Shown here piece by piece: positions 24,575 through 33,498 of a DNA stretch of 64,000 bases. The translations under genes and the position numbers were made by a program. Each line of letters opens with the position of its first letter. The stretch's first letter is position 1. Source of the DNA: Lachnospiraceae bacterium (GTDB lineage Bacteria > Bacillota > Clostridia > Lachnospirales > Lachnospiraceae); assembly GCA_009774235.1 (NCBI GenBank), contig VSNJ01000004.1, forward strand, positions 17,808 to 81,807, given 5' to 3'. Below the pieces are notes generated by a model that was not told where the DNA came from, made no database searches, and saw nothing but the letters and a program-made list of their open reading frames with translations.

Positions 24575-25639
24575 TTAAAATACTTTAAACCTGAACACTG
24601 TAATGCTTTCAAACTTCTCACCTGCTTTTAATATAGCATTTGGAAATCCTTCTGTGTTTATAGCATTTGGGAAATTCTGCGACTCGAAACATGCACCACA
24701 AAAATTACCATAGTGTACCCCATCTTTACAACCGTCTATATCAAGGTCATTGGCAGTATATATCTGCAACCCTGGCAAATCAGTAAATACTTCCATAATG
24801 CGTCCTGTACTGCTGTCCCTGAACTGTGCCGCTTTCTTCACACCTTCTTTGCCACCGCTTCTAAGTACAAAATTATAGTCATAACCTGTTACTATATTAC
24901 CATATGCATCTTTTTTGCCAATGCCATCCTTAAGTTTCTTAAATTCCCTGAAATCAAGTGCTGTGCCTGCAAGCTCTTTTAATTCACCTGTAGGTATAAG
25001 TATATCATTTACAGGCGTGTAATAATCTGATTCTATCTGGACTTCCTGGTTTAATACATCAGGACATTTATGTCCGCCTTTTCCAAGGTTAAAATAAGAA
25101 TGGTTTGTAAAATTCACTATTGTATCACTGTCACACACTGCCTGGTATCCAATTATCAGCTCATCATCATCGTCTAATATATAGGTAATTGAATAATCCA
25201 GGTTGCCAGGAAAACCCTGTTCCCCGTCTGGACTATGCCTTGAAAATATAATTTTGTCCTCTTCTTCAAATTCTTCACATTTTACACTATACATGCAACA
25301 ATTATATCTTAAAAAGCCTCCATGCAGACAATTTGTACTATCATTCTGGTCAAGCTGGTATTCTTTGTTATTTAAAACAAATTTTGCACCAGAAATCCTG
25401 TTGGCATATCTTCCTATAGGTGCACCAAAACTAGGCATGTTTACTTCATAAGGTGCCACTTCACCATATCCGGACACTATATCCTCAAATACACCATCTC
25501 TGTCTGGTACAATAATATTGGTAATTACAGCACCCAGGTCAATAAATGATACTTCCATGCCATTTTTATTTTTCAGGGTATATTTTGTGACCTCATGTCC
25601 ATCTTTGCTAGTTCCAAATTTACTTTTTACAATACTCAT
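24575..25639 (-). CDS. galM: Aldose 1-epimerase (galactose mutarotase)
   Basis: 354 residues. It interconverts alpha and beta anomers of galactose or glucose at the head of the Leloir pathway. Motifs: GRYANRISGAKF with the substrate-binding Asn-Arg, NCLHGGFLRYN, and FTNHSYFNL with the catalytic His (near residue 175). A conserved Glu that would be the base lies in the C-terminal CFESQNFPNA segment. The start has GGGAGG upstream and its own promoter. No other gal gene is nearby. Confidence 0.93.
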   Translation of the reverse strand: MSIVKSKFGTSKDGHEVTKYTLKNKNGMEVSFIDLGAVITNIIVPDRDGVFEDIVSGYGEVAPYEVNMPSFGAPIGRYANRISGAKFVLNNKEYQLDQNDSTNCLHGGFLRYNCCMYSVKCEEFEEEDKIIFSRHSPDGEQGFPGNLDYSITYILDDDDELIIGYQAVCDSDTIVNFTNHSYFNLGKGGHKCPDVLNQEVQIESDYYTPVNDILIPTGELKELAGTALDFREFKKLKDGIGKKDAYGNIVTGYDYNFVLRSGGKEGVKKAAQFRDSSTGRIMEVFTDLPGLQIYTANDLDIDGCKDGVHYGNFCGACFESQNFPNAINTEGFPNAILKAGEKFESITVFRFKVF

Positions 25640-25684
25640 CTTATAACCTCCCGTGTATTTAATTTAGTATAGATAACCATTTTT

Positions 25685-25713
25685 AGTATAACAAACAAGA
25701 TACTAATTTACAA
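25685..25713 (-). promoter_or_regulatory. Sigma-A promoter of galM
   Basis: Minus strand TTGTAA (25713-25708), 17-nt spacer, TATACT (25690-25685), about 45 nt before the start codon. Confidence 0.7.
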
Positions 25714-25784
25714 GAGATACAATGTTTCTTTAATAACTATAGTTTATCTTTTCTTTCCCTAAATTTATAATATAATCCTTATGG

Positions 25785-25845
25785 CTTGTTATAAAATTAA
25801 AAAGTGTACAAATTTATTGGCTCTGGCAATTCCAATAACCCCAAA
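25785..25845 (+). repeat. MITE-like repeat, copy 4 (single arm)
   Basis: AAAATTAAAAAGTGTACAAA followed by TTTATTGG-CTCTGGCA (core 25821-25828) and ATTCCAATAACC. It matches the left arm of copy 1 and the copies near 59.2 and 59.6 kb, but no right arm is visible. Confidence 0.5.
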
Positions 25846-25872
25846 ATATAAAGATAACCATAATTTGCATAA

Positions 25873-27246
25873 TCATGTGGTTTGTTTTACAACACATACT
25901 TTTTGTATATTGTATATTTCAAATAACTTTGCCATATTTTCATCTATAACTTCCCCACATACCGCTATTGGCACAGCTGGCGGACATGACACAGTTTCTG
26001 CTGCACATATGCGCCCTGGGCTGTCCTTTACATCTATTATTTCAGTTGGTGCAAAAACTGCCTCCCTTATCTTAAACCGCCGTTCTGGCACACTTGTATA
26101 AACCTGAGGGATTTCAATATCTGGTTTTCTATGTTTTAATATATTTGTATTACAAACCCATTTTTTAATTCTGTCAAAATCCTGCTGGTTGTTTTCAGGT
26201 GTAACCATAAGGACAACATACTGTATATCGGCATATTCACATTCAATGCCATATTTTCTCATTTCTATACTGGTACTGGTACCTGTATAACCTGCGCTTG
26301 CAGTATCTATAACAATTTTTAATGGTTCTGTATCTTTTACAGGGATTTTTTTGTCCTGCATATATTTTTTAATTCTGTTTACATCTGATATACAAGCAGC
26401 AAGCTTTTTATTATAACTTTCTGAGAGATATTTATTACACAGGTCAAGTGACTGTAATATAAGATATGACGGGCTTGTTGAACCAAATATTGCAAGCCCT
26501 CTCTTTACCACTTCCAGGTATCTTTCCTTGTATCTGGTGGAAATATGCAGGTATGCACCTCCTGTAAGTACAGGAAGTGTTTTATGTGCAGAATCACAAC
26601 ACATTGCTGCCCCAAGTTTTATTGGATGCAGGCTATCTTCTAGAAATGCAAGATATGCACCATGTGCATTATCTACAAGCAATGGCAGGTTATATTTTTC
26701 ACAAATGCCTGAAATTCCTTTTATATCAGCTATACCTCCAAGATAACCAGGGGATGTTATATATACTGCTATTGGATAATCTTTCTTTTCTTTTGTTATA
26801 AGAAAACTTTCTATGTCTTGTGGTGTAATTATACTTTCACATATATTACTGCTTCTGCTGTTTATTATAAATTCAATTTCAATACCAGTAAGTGCACATG
26901 CATCAGCCATTGAACGGTGTATATTTCTTGATGATAATATATATTCATACTTAGAAATGCTATGTCTGCGTGACTCCATAAGTACAGCCATAAGCATTGC
27001 TTTAATACAAAGTGATGAACCTTCTGCAGAATAAAGTGTTTCTCCTGTACAAAAAAGGCGCGATGCATTATGCTGGCTTCTGGCAATAATGCCATCTGCC
27101 ATACACAATACATCTGCACCCTCTATTTCTGTTATATCAGAATTCTCACATCCAAGAAATTTCTTTCCTTTATGCCCTGGCATATGGAACCGGGATATTC
27201 CCGACGCCTTATACTCTTCAATAAAATCATATATGGGCGTATCCAT
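25873..27246 (-). CDS. Orn/Lys/Arg decarboxylase family (PLP fold type I)
   Basis: 457 residues. The N-terminal FHMPGHKGKKFLG, the SAEGSS block, and the PLP-lysine motif CCDSAHKTLPVLTGGA (near residue 220) define the family. The C-terminal domain is the short one seen in Bacillus YaaO/SpeA. It probably decarboxylates arginine, lysine or ornithine to a polyamine precursor; substrate is unclear. The start at 27246 is chosen because GGAGG lies six bases upstream; an ATG at 27252 abuts the GGAGG. It overlaps the end of psd by 20 nt, so it is co-translated with the phospholipid operon. Confidence 0.9.
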   Translation of the reverse strand: MDTPIYDFIEEYKASGISRFHMPGHKGKKFLGCENSDITEIEGADVLCMADGIIARSQHNASRLFCTGETLYSAEGSSLCIKAMLMAVLMESRRHSISKYEYILSSRNIHRSMADACALTGIEIEFIINSRSSNICESIITPQDIESFLITKEKKDYPIAVYITSPGYLGGIADIKGISGICEKYNLPLLVDNAHGAYLAFLEDSLHPIKLGAAMCCDSAHKTLPVLTGGAYLHISTRYKERYLEVVKRGLAIFGSTSPSYLILQSLDLCNKYLSESYNKKLAACISDVNRIKKYMQDKKIPVKDTEPLKIVIDTASAGYTGTSTSIEMRKYGIECEYADIQYVVLMVTPENNQQDFDRIKKWVCNTNILKHRKPDIEIPQVYTSVPERRFKIREAVFAPTEIIDVKDSPGRICAAETVSCPPAVPIAVCGEVIDENMAKLFEIYNIQKVCVVKQTT

Positions 27247-28144
27247 ATTCATCCTCCAAAAAACCTCCTTCTGTATTTCCTGGACCTTTCTTCCCAATAA
27301 CTTCACCCATTTTTACCAGGGTTTCAAAACCATATTTGCTATTGTTAATTATCTCTTCATCTATTATAGCTTCTCCTTTTGCAAATGCAAGGATAACTGT
27401 AGAACCACCATATTCAAACCTGCCCTTTTCCTGTCCACGTAACGCATATGTTTCACCTTTATAATTCTTTATCCTGCCAACCATCATTGCACCTACTTCC
27501 ATAGTAAGCACATTGCCAAAGTTCTTGCTGTAAAGCACAGAAAACTCCCTGGAATTTTCTTTATAAACTGGAAACTCACCACATGCAATTGGATTGACTG
27601 TATGCAGTACACCAGGTATTTTATAATTTCTTTTCTGTTTTCCTGCATCAATATAAGCATATCTGTGGTAATCATCTACACAAAGCCTGAATATACAGAG
27701 AGTCCCACCTTTATAATACTGTGCAAGTTTCTTGCTTTTTGTAAGGCTTTCTATATTATAATGTGTCCCTTTAACATAAAAAACAGCATCTTCTGTAATA
27801 TCATAAATACTAAGTTTCGCATCACAAGGCGAACATAAATCTGTCTTTTCTTCTGAAAAACTTCTGCTTCCCTCTTTTACTTTGCGTGTAAAGAAATCAT
27901 TAAAATTCTTATATTCACGTTCTTCATATTCATCCATATTTATTTTATTATACTTTATAAAAGGCTTAATAAATAATGTTGAAAAAGAAGAATCCATAAA
28001 GTATCCTGCTGCTTTTGAAACACCTGGAACTATAAGCCACCTTAATAAAACCCTCCCTGGTTTTGTCTTATATAAAAATCCTAACATCCTGTCTTGTATG
28101 CCATTTTTATTCCTTAAAGGCACACGTTCTCTTTCATTTTCCAT
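27227..28144 (-). CDS. psd: Phosphatidylserine decarboxylase proenzyme
   Basis: 305 residues. It makes phosphatidylethanolamine from phosphatidylserine at the membrane. EYGGSTVILAF near the C-terminus holds the GGST self-cleavage site (Ser248 becomes the pyruvoyl group), giving a large beta and a short ~58-residue alpha chain. DDYHRYAY contains the conserved His of the family. It follows pssA in the operon. The start ATG is preceded by GGGGG in a palindromic spacer. Confidence 0.95.
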   Translation of the reverse strand: MENERERVPLRNKNGIQDRMLGFLYKTKPGRVLLRWLIVPGVSKAAGYFMDSSFSTLFIKPFIKYNKINMDEYEEREYKNFNDFFTRKVKEGSRSFSEEKTDLCSPCDAKLSIYDITEDAVFYVKGTHYNIESLTKSKKLAQYYKGGTLCIFRLCVDDYHRYAYIDAGKQKRNYKIPGVLHTVNPIACGEFPVYKENSREFSVLYSKNFGNVLTMEVGAMMVGRIKNYKGETYALRGQEKGRFEYGGSTVILAFAKGEAIIDEEIINNSKYGFETLVKMGEVIGKKGPGNTEGGFLEDEYGYAHI

Positions 28145-28204
28145 AATTAATCCCCCTGCCGCTTACAACGGCTTAAATAAATATAAAAGCTATTCTATTG
28201 CATG

Positions 28205-28264
28205 TTTAGAAATAAAAAATCCCAAAAATTTGTGCACTTTTTAATCCTCAAACACGCCATAGAT
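28205..28264 (-). repeat. MITE-like repeat, copy 5 (single arm, opposite orientation)
   Basis: Read on the minus strand it gives CTATGGCGTGTTTGAGGATT then AAAAAGTGCACAAATTT, matching the outer ends and arms of copy 1. It lies in the 120-nt psd-pssA spacer. Confidence 0.5.
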
Positions 28265-28969
28265 TTATACTCCATAATATACTCCAAATAATTTCTTAAT
28301 AACAGGCCACAATGGCATCTCTGGAAACCTTAGTTTTGGCACATTGTAACTTGAAAATATTATTATTATAAGCACTGCTGCAGCAACTATTGCTACAATA
28401 AAAAACAGTGTAATATTATTTGGCTTTCTCAATTTAAAATCTACAATAAATAATGTCCCTACAATACATAATACAAAATTCAAAATAATTATAAAAACAA
28501 TTTCTGGCAAAAAAGACTGCAGTAAAAATATTACTGGAAGTATTATTGCCATTGATGTAATAGGAAGCCCATGGTAATATTTGTTAACCCCGTCCTCTTC
28601 TGCCTGCCTTCTTGTTTCAAGTACATTAAAATATGCAAGCCTTATTACTGAACACACACAATAATATCCTACAAAAAGCGCTCCAAGCGGACCTCTTACC
28701 CCTATAAGGAAACATATCATTGCAGGGAACATCCCAAAACATATAACATCACACAAAGAATCAATCTGTATTCCAAAAAGTTTTTCGTCATCTGTCCTGT
28801 TCTTTTTACTCCTTGCAATTTTACCATCAAACATATCACACAGCCCAGACAGTGCCAGACACATAATTGCAGTACGGAACCTGCCTCCAAATGCCTGTAT
28901 CATGCCAAAAACTGAAATAAGCAGGCTGACATATGTAAGAATTACTGTATAATTATAAAATCCTATCAT
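28265..28969 (-). CDS. pssA: CDP-diacylglycerol-serine O-phosphatidyltransferase
   Basis: 234 residues, a polytopic CDP-alcohol phosphatidyltransferase. The catalytic motif D-G-x2-A-R-x8-G-x3-D-x3-D is intact around residues 45-75 (DGKIARSKKN, then FGIQIDSLCDV). It joins serine to CDP-diacylglycerol, giving the substrate of Psd encoded downstream. Its start is one base beyond the end of the flippase-like gene, suggesting coupling. The operon runs PAP2, flippase-like, PssA, Psd, decarboxylase. Confidence 0.95.
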   Translation of the reverse strand: MIGFYNYTVILTYVSLLISVFGMIQAFGGRFRTAIMCLALSGLCDMFDGKIARSKKNRTDDEKLFGIQIDSLCDVICFGMFPAMICFLIGVRGPLGALFVGYYCVCSVIRLAYFNVLETRRQAEEDGVNKYYHGLPITSMAIILPVIFLLQSFLPEIVFIIILNFVLCIVGTLFIVDFKLRKPNNITLFFIVAIVAAAVLIIIIFSSYNVPKLRFPEMPLWPVIKKLFGVYYGV

Positions 28970-28970
28970 C

Positions 28971-30005
28971 TTACTGTATTCCTTTTCTATAGATTATTTT
29001 TATATATGCTACAACTGACATAACAGCGCTTATAAAAAGCTGTGTGTAGTAACTTAGCCCCCTGCTCACAATCATAACAGGAAGTACAAGGCTTCCACCA
29101 CATAAAGGGGTAAATATTTCCTTAAAAAGTTTCTCTGTAATTCCCATGCCTCCTGGAAGTGGAAGCATATCAACGGCAGCTGAAATCATAACCTGTAAAC
29201 TTGTTATTACCACTATGCCCTCGCTTGCAGTGCCAAATGACAGACAAGTTATATAAGTAACGGCAAATAATAAAATACGCTGGAATGTTGTTATACAAAA
29301 TACATTCCATATTATAAACTTATGTGAAGAAAAATATTCTGCCGTATCCCTGTACTTGTCCATTGCAGAACTAACCTTATCTATATATTTCTTGCTATTC
29401 TTTAAATTGAACAGCCTGCTGGCTGTATATATTATAAATGTTGCTGTATTCCTTGCAAAAAGCGGATGAAATACAAATAACAGCATAACCAGTATACAGA
29501 TAATATTTAATACCATGCCAAGTACACACCATGGCATTACAGGTTTAAGGTAATAGAAAATCCTGGCAGGGCGCAGTACAAATACTATTATACCAACAGC
29601 CACAAGCACCATTTTATATGTGATTGTCACTATAACAAGCACCATTGTAGAAATAGTAAGGGAAAGCCCATCTTTTTTCATAAAATACAGCTGTGCAGGC
29701 TGCCCTCCTGTAGCAGATGGCGTTACAAGGCAGAAGAAAAAACCAACAAAGGAATACAGGCAGCAATGTGTAAGCTTTACACTTTCCCCAAGGCTCCTAA
29801 ACATATAATATATAATTACAGACTCACTTTCAATAAAAATTATTACAAATATTACACCTATTAACCAGTACCTGCTGTCTGCACTTTTAATATAACCTAT
29901 AATAGAGCCAAGGTCTTCATTATAGAATACAGAACACATTGTTACTGCAAATACAGCAGTTAGAAACAAAGCATTAAAAATATTCCTGTTCCTCTTCCCT
30001 GTCAT
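28971..30005 (-). CDS. UPF0104 / LPG-synthase transmembrane-domain family protein (flippase-like), paralogue 1
   Basis: 344 residues with about eight hydrophobic segments. TPSATGGQPAQLYFMKKDG and PLPGGMGITEKLF are signatures of the family that includes the MprF flippase half and AglD-type membrane proteins. There is no aminoacyl-transferase domain, so lipid or glycolipid flipping or transfer is plausible. It is flanked by lipid genes. The start at 30005 has GGAG nine bases upstream and overlaps the PAP2 gene by 32 nt. A paralogue is at 33499-34548. Confidence 0.85.
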   Translation of the reverse strand: MTGKRNRNIFNALFLTAVFAVTMCSVFYNEDLGSIIGYIKSADSRYWLIGVIFVIIFIESESVIIYYMFRSLGESVKLTHCCLYSFVGFFFCLVTPSATGGQPAQLYFMKKDGLSLTISTMVLVIVTITYKMVLVAVGIIVFVLRPARIFYYLKPVMPWCVLGMVLNIICILVMLLFVFHPLFARNTATFIIYTASRLFNLKNSKKYIDKVSSAMDKYRDTAEYFSSHKFIIWNVFCITTFQRILLFAVTYITCLSFGTASEGIVVITSLQVMISAAVDMLPLPGGMGITEKLFKEIFTPLCGGSLVLPVMIVSRGLSYYTQLFISAVMSVVAYIKIIYRKGIQ

Positions 30006-30708
30006 AAATAATATCTCCAAAAACTTTTTGATTTATTTTACCAAAAATTTTACTGGTTGTTTTATATAATTTTGTATGGTTTCCTATGTACAGACATATT
30101 TCTGCAATTAATACCCCGCCAATAACATCTGCAATATAATGCTGTTTTGTAAATTGTGTAGATATAAAAACCATAATAGCAAATATACACGAAAATGCCC
30201 TGTACCACAATGGTATTATCTTCCTTCCTCTTATGCCTGCATAACACAGCCAGCTTACAAGACAGTGTATTGATGGGAAAAGGTTGGTTGCAGGGTCTGC
30301 AAAATAAATAAAACGCATAATATTTTCCACAATTCCATCCCCTGTAACTTCTGGCCTGGTATTAGTTGTTGGCAGCAGTATAAAAAATACCATGCAGACA
30401 ACTCTTGAAAGATAATCCCCCGTTGCAAATTTAAACCAGTCTTCATTTCCCTCACGTGTTATTATTATATAATTAGCAGCCCAGAACCCAAAACATATAA
30501 CATATACAAGTACCCATCCTGGTATAAAGGGTACACTGTAGTCAAATGGTGTTGATAAATCATAATGCTTTGCATCTTTCATTATAATTTGTGTGCCTGT
30601 ATAAATAAGTGAGTTAAAAACAAAACAGAATATAACAGAAAAAAACGCATATCTTGGAATAACCTTTCCAATATATGCCTCATACCAATTTTTTAACCTT
30701 CTGCGCAT
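29974..30708 (-). CDS. PAP2-superfamily membrane phosphatase/phosphotransferase
   Basis: 244 residues with about six transmembrane segments. Catalytic motifs of the PAP2 superfamily: NLFPSIHCLVSW (PSxH, motif 2) and QHYIADVIGG (HxxxxD, motif 3). The first motif (KxxxxxxRP) is weak; only TRPE is recognisable. It may dephosphorylate phosphatidic acid or phosphatidylglycerophosphate, or recycle undecaprenyl phosphate. It is first in the phospholipid operon. The start at 30708 has GGGGGA eight bases upstream. Confidence 0.88.
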   Translation of the reverse strand: MRRRLKNWYEAYIGKVIPRYAFFSVIFCFVFNSLIYTGTQIIMKDAKHYDLSTPFDYSVPFIPGWVLVYVICFGFWAANYIIITREGNEDWFKFATGDYLSRVVCMVFFILLPTTNTRPEVTGDGIVENIMRFIYFADPATNLFPSIHCLVSWLCYAGIRGRKIIPLWYRAFSCIFAIMVFISTQFTKQHYIADVIGGVLIAEICLYIGNHTKLYKTTSKIFGKINQKVFGDIIYDREEEQEYF

Positions 30709-30768
30709 AGACTTGTCCCCCATTTTTTATATACAAAACTATTAATCTGGAAATTAAATATTACAGAA

Positions 30769-30851
30769 TTTTGCGCAGAATAAATTGTTAAGGACATCTG
30801 CTGGAAATGCAGGCGTAGTGGTGCTACACCAGGAATTTCAGGTAAGCAAAA
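30769..30851. other. Possible three-way-junction RNA in the PAP2 upstream region
   Basis: TTTTGC (30769-30774) pairs with GCAAAA (30846-30851) as an outer stem. Inside are GCAGA/TCTGC (30775-30779, 30797-30801) and GGAAAT/ATTTC arms (30803-30840) topped by GGTG/CACC. The whole 30709-31144 gap (436 nt) has no gene. A second hairpin lies at 30910-30966 (14-bp stem, one mismatch, 29-nt loop). No known riboswitch consensus was recognised. Confidence 0.3.
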
Positions 30852-31144
30852 ACTGCAAAATTTAACAGATGAAATAATACACCAAAATACAATTCCCTTA
30901 ATTTATAAAGTGCATGCTATGGCAGACAGAATAAACCGTAATTGTTCCGCCAGCTATGGCACGCACATCCTTCCAATGCTTATATTAACACAACCAGCAT
31001 ACATGTAACAAGGTTTTTATGAACTTTGTAATGAAACCTTAATATTTCAGTTATTATTGATATAAATTGCCATATACTGCCAATTTTACACTTTTTTATC
31101 CAGCAAAAACCGGTTTATAATTTTTGTAATGTAAGCAGGCTGGC

Positions 31145-31384
31145 TTATAATTTCTTGTCCTTATCTGCTTCTTCTTTATCTTCATCTTTTTTCTTATATA
31201 CCATTTTATATATAAGAGTATATGCATATAAAAATATTGGAATGATAATTGTTGCAGAAAGACTTCCTAAAAATAGCGCATGTGTTGCAGGTGTTGCAAG
31301 TATTGCAGATATAAATGTAAGCAGGTACATGCCAAGAAGTACCACTGCTCCAGCCGCTGCAAATATTCTTCTAAACTTATCCAT
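31145..31384 (-). CDS. Small two-transmembrane protein of unknown function
   Basis: 79 residues. Two hydrophobic helices (about 8-30 and 38-62) are followed by a highly charged Lys/Glu/Asp-rich tail (KKKDEDKEEADKDKK). I do not recognise a named family, although similar small proteins are frequent in Lachnospiraceae. It begins 20 nt after rarA on the same strand and is probably its last operon member. Confidence 0.7.
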   Translation of the reverse strand: MDKFRRIFAAAGAVVLLGMYLLTFISAILATPATHALFLGSLSATIIIPIFLYAYTLIYKMVYKKKDEDKEEADKDKKL

Positions 31385-31404
31385 ATTTCTCCTGTTTTCT
31401 ATAA

Positions 31405-32724
31405 TTATTCTTCATGTATGTATCTAAAGTATTCCTGTATTGTCTTTTCATACCCGTTATCTGATGGTATATAGAAACGTCTGCCTTCAAGCCCGTCTGG
31501 AAGATACTGCTGTTTTACATAATGTTTTGGATATAAATGTGCGTATTTATAACCTATACCACGCCCAAGCTTATCAGCACCTTTATAATGTGAATCCATA
31601 AGGTGCGGTGGAACTCCTCCTGCATTTTCATTTTTTACAGCTTCCATAGCCATACTTATTGCTTCTACTGCTGAATTGCTTTTAGGTGCGCTTGCAACAT
31701 AAGTGGCTGCCTGTGCAAGTATTATCTGGCTTTCTGGCATACCAACCCTTTCAACCGCCTGTGCTGCACTGGTTGCAACCACAAGTGCCTGTGGGTCTGC
31801 GTTAGAAACATCTTCCGCTGCACAAATCATTATCCTTCTTGCAATAAAACGTATATCTTCACCTGCATACAGCATCTTTGCAAGATAATATATAGCAGCG
31901 TCAGGGTCGGAACCTCTCATGCTTTTGATAAACGCTGATATAACATCATAGTGGTTGTCACCAGTTTTGTCATACCTTACCACTTTTTTCTGTATACAGT
32001 CAGATATAACTTCAAGTGTAAGGTGTATAATTCCATCATCACCACGGTTTGTTGTAAGCACCCCAAGTTCAACAGCATTAAGTGCAAGCCTGGCATCACC
32101 ACCAGAAATATCTGCAAGAAAGCTTAGTGCATCATTATCTATCTCCGCTTTATATAAGCCCATGCCTCTCTCTTCATCATTTATTGCCCTTAATACAATT
32201 TCCTTGATATTGCCAGGTGACAGTGGCTTTAGCTCAAATATAACTGAACGTGAAACCAATGCGCTGTTTACCTCAAAATATGGGTTCTCAGTAGTTGCAC
32301 CAATTAATATAATTGTCCCATCTTCAACAAAAGGCAGAAGATAGTCCTGCTGCCCCTTATTGAACCTGTGTATCTCATCAACAAAAAGAATTGTCTTCCT
32401 GCTATACATTCCAGCATTGTCTTTAGCCTGTTTAATAACTTCTTCCATATCTTTTTTGCCAGCAGATGTTGCATTAATCTGTACAAAAACAGCACTCGTT
32501 GAATTAGCAACCACTTTGGCAAGTGTTGTCTTCCCCGTGCCAGGCGGGCCATAGAATATAACCGAACCAAGTTTGTCCGCTTTAATTGCCCTGTATAAAA
32601 GTTTGCCACGTCCTGCTATATGTTCCTGCCCTGCAACCTCCTCAAGTGTAACAGGCCTCATCCTTGAGGCAAGCGGTGACTCTTGTTCTTTATTTATATC
32701 CCTCATATAATCAAATAAATCCAT
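31405..32724 (-). CDS. rarA: Replication-associated recombination protein A (RarA/MgsA AAA ATPase)
   Basis: 439 residues. MDLFDYMRDINKE at the start, then PLASRMRPVTLEEVAGQEHI. Walker A is GPPGTGKTT and Walker B is LFVDEIHRFNKGQQD; the GATTENPYFEVN sensor segment is typical of RarA. It acts at stalled replication forks and gaps. The start at 32724 is fixed by GGGGGATT, which is part of a palindromic repeat; a reading from 32742 would extend into that repeat. It follows the YigZ gene. Confidence 0.95.
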   Translation of the reverse strand: MDLFDYMRDINKEQESPLASRMRPVTLEEVAGQEHIAGRGKLLYRAIKADKLGSVIFYGPPGTGKTTLAKVVANSTSAVFVQINATSAGKKDMEEVIKQAKDNAGMYSRKTILFVDEIHRFNKGQQDYLLPFVEDGTIILIGATTENPYFEVNSALVSRSVIFELKPLSPGNIKEIVLRAINDEERGMGLYKAEIDNDALSFLADISGGDARLALNAVELGVLTTNRGDDGIIHLTLEVISDCIQKKVVRYDKTGDNHYDVISAFIKSMRGSDPDAAIYYLAKMLYAGEDIRFIARRIMICAAEDVSNADPQALVVATSAAQAVERVGMPESQIILAQAATYVASAPKSNSAVEAISMAMEAVKNENAGGVPPHLMDSHYKGADKLGRGIGYKYAHLYPKHYVKQQYLPDGLEGRRFYIPSDNGYEKTIQEYFRYIHEE

Positions 32725-32820
32725 ACTAATCCCCCATACCATGCTTTGTATGGCACAAAATTGAAACCATAATGATTACCAGGCAGCGTTTTTTGCTGGC
32801 TTAGAATCATTTTTCAATCT
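32725..32820 (-). repeat. RBS-proximal palindromic repeat, copy C (before rarA)
   Basis: Adjacent to the rarA start: a CCCCCAT site, then CCATGCTTTGTATGG hairpin, and the 19-mer variant GTTTTTTGCTGGCTTAGAA (32788-32806). The middle of copies A and B is missing, so it is shorter. Confidence 0.6.
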
Positions 32821-32826
32821 ATCCCC

Positions 32827-33468
32827 TTAACCAAAAACTACTGGTTTCCCATCTATAACTGCAAAATATATATTATCACCTTTATTAATTAATGCCTGCC
32901 CTGATGTTGCTTCTGTAACTTTTTTTACAAAGGTGTCTATATTGCCATCAGAAACTACAAGTTCCATCTCTGCCTTTTCACTATATTTTGTATCCATAAT
33001 TGCAAGTTCCATCTGTGATGCAATATACTGGAGCTTCCCTATGCCATTATAATCTGTAGTTATTGTAATTATTTTCCCTGGTTCTTTATACACAATACTG
33101 CTTGCACAAAGCCCTTCCTTTGCTGACTTTGAATAAGCCCTTACAAGCCCTCCTGTTCCAAGAAGTGTACCACCAAAATACCTTGTCACAACTATAAGTA
33201 CATCAGAAATGCCCTCACCTGTAATTACTTCCAGTATTGGCCTGCCTGCTGTGCCAGATGGTTCACCATCATCACTGCACTTGCTTATCCCGCCTGTAAC
33301 ATATGCATAACAGTTGTGTCTTGCATCCCAGTATTTTTTTTTAATCCCTTCAAGTATCCCTGCTGCCTCTTCTTCACTTCCAAGTGGAAATACATTAGCT
33401 ATAAACCTTGACTTTTTCTCAACAATCTCAGCACTTCCGCCGTTATATACAATTTTGTAACCTGCCAT
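32827..33468 (-). CDS. YigZ/IMPACT family protein
   Basis: 213 residues. The N-terminal domain (KSRFIANVFPLGSEEEA, then YVTGGISKCSDDGEPSGTAGRPILE) is the UPF0029 IMPACT domain; VTRYFGGTLLGTGGLVRAYS follows. A short C-terminal DUF1949-like ferredoxin fold completes it. The biochemical role is unknown; eukaryotic IMPACT modulates translation via GCN2. ATG at 33468 has AGGAGG upstream. Confidence 0.93.
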   Translation of the reverse strand: MAGYKIVYNGGSAEIVEKKSRFIANVFPLGSEEEAAGILEGIKKKYWDARHNCYAYVTGGISKCSDDGEPSGTAGRPILEVITGEGISDVLIVVTRYFGGTLLGTGGLVRAYSKSAKEGLCASSIVYKEPGKIITITTDYNGIGKLQYIASQMELAIMDTKYSEKAEMELVVSDGNIDTFVKKVTEATSGQALINKGDNIYFAVIDGKPVVFG

Positions 33469-33498
33469 TGCCACCTCCTGGCCAATTTAAGAAGAACC

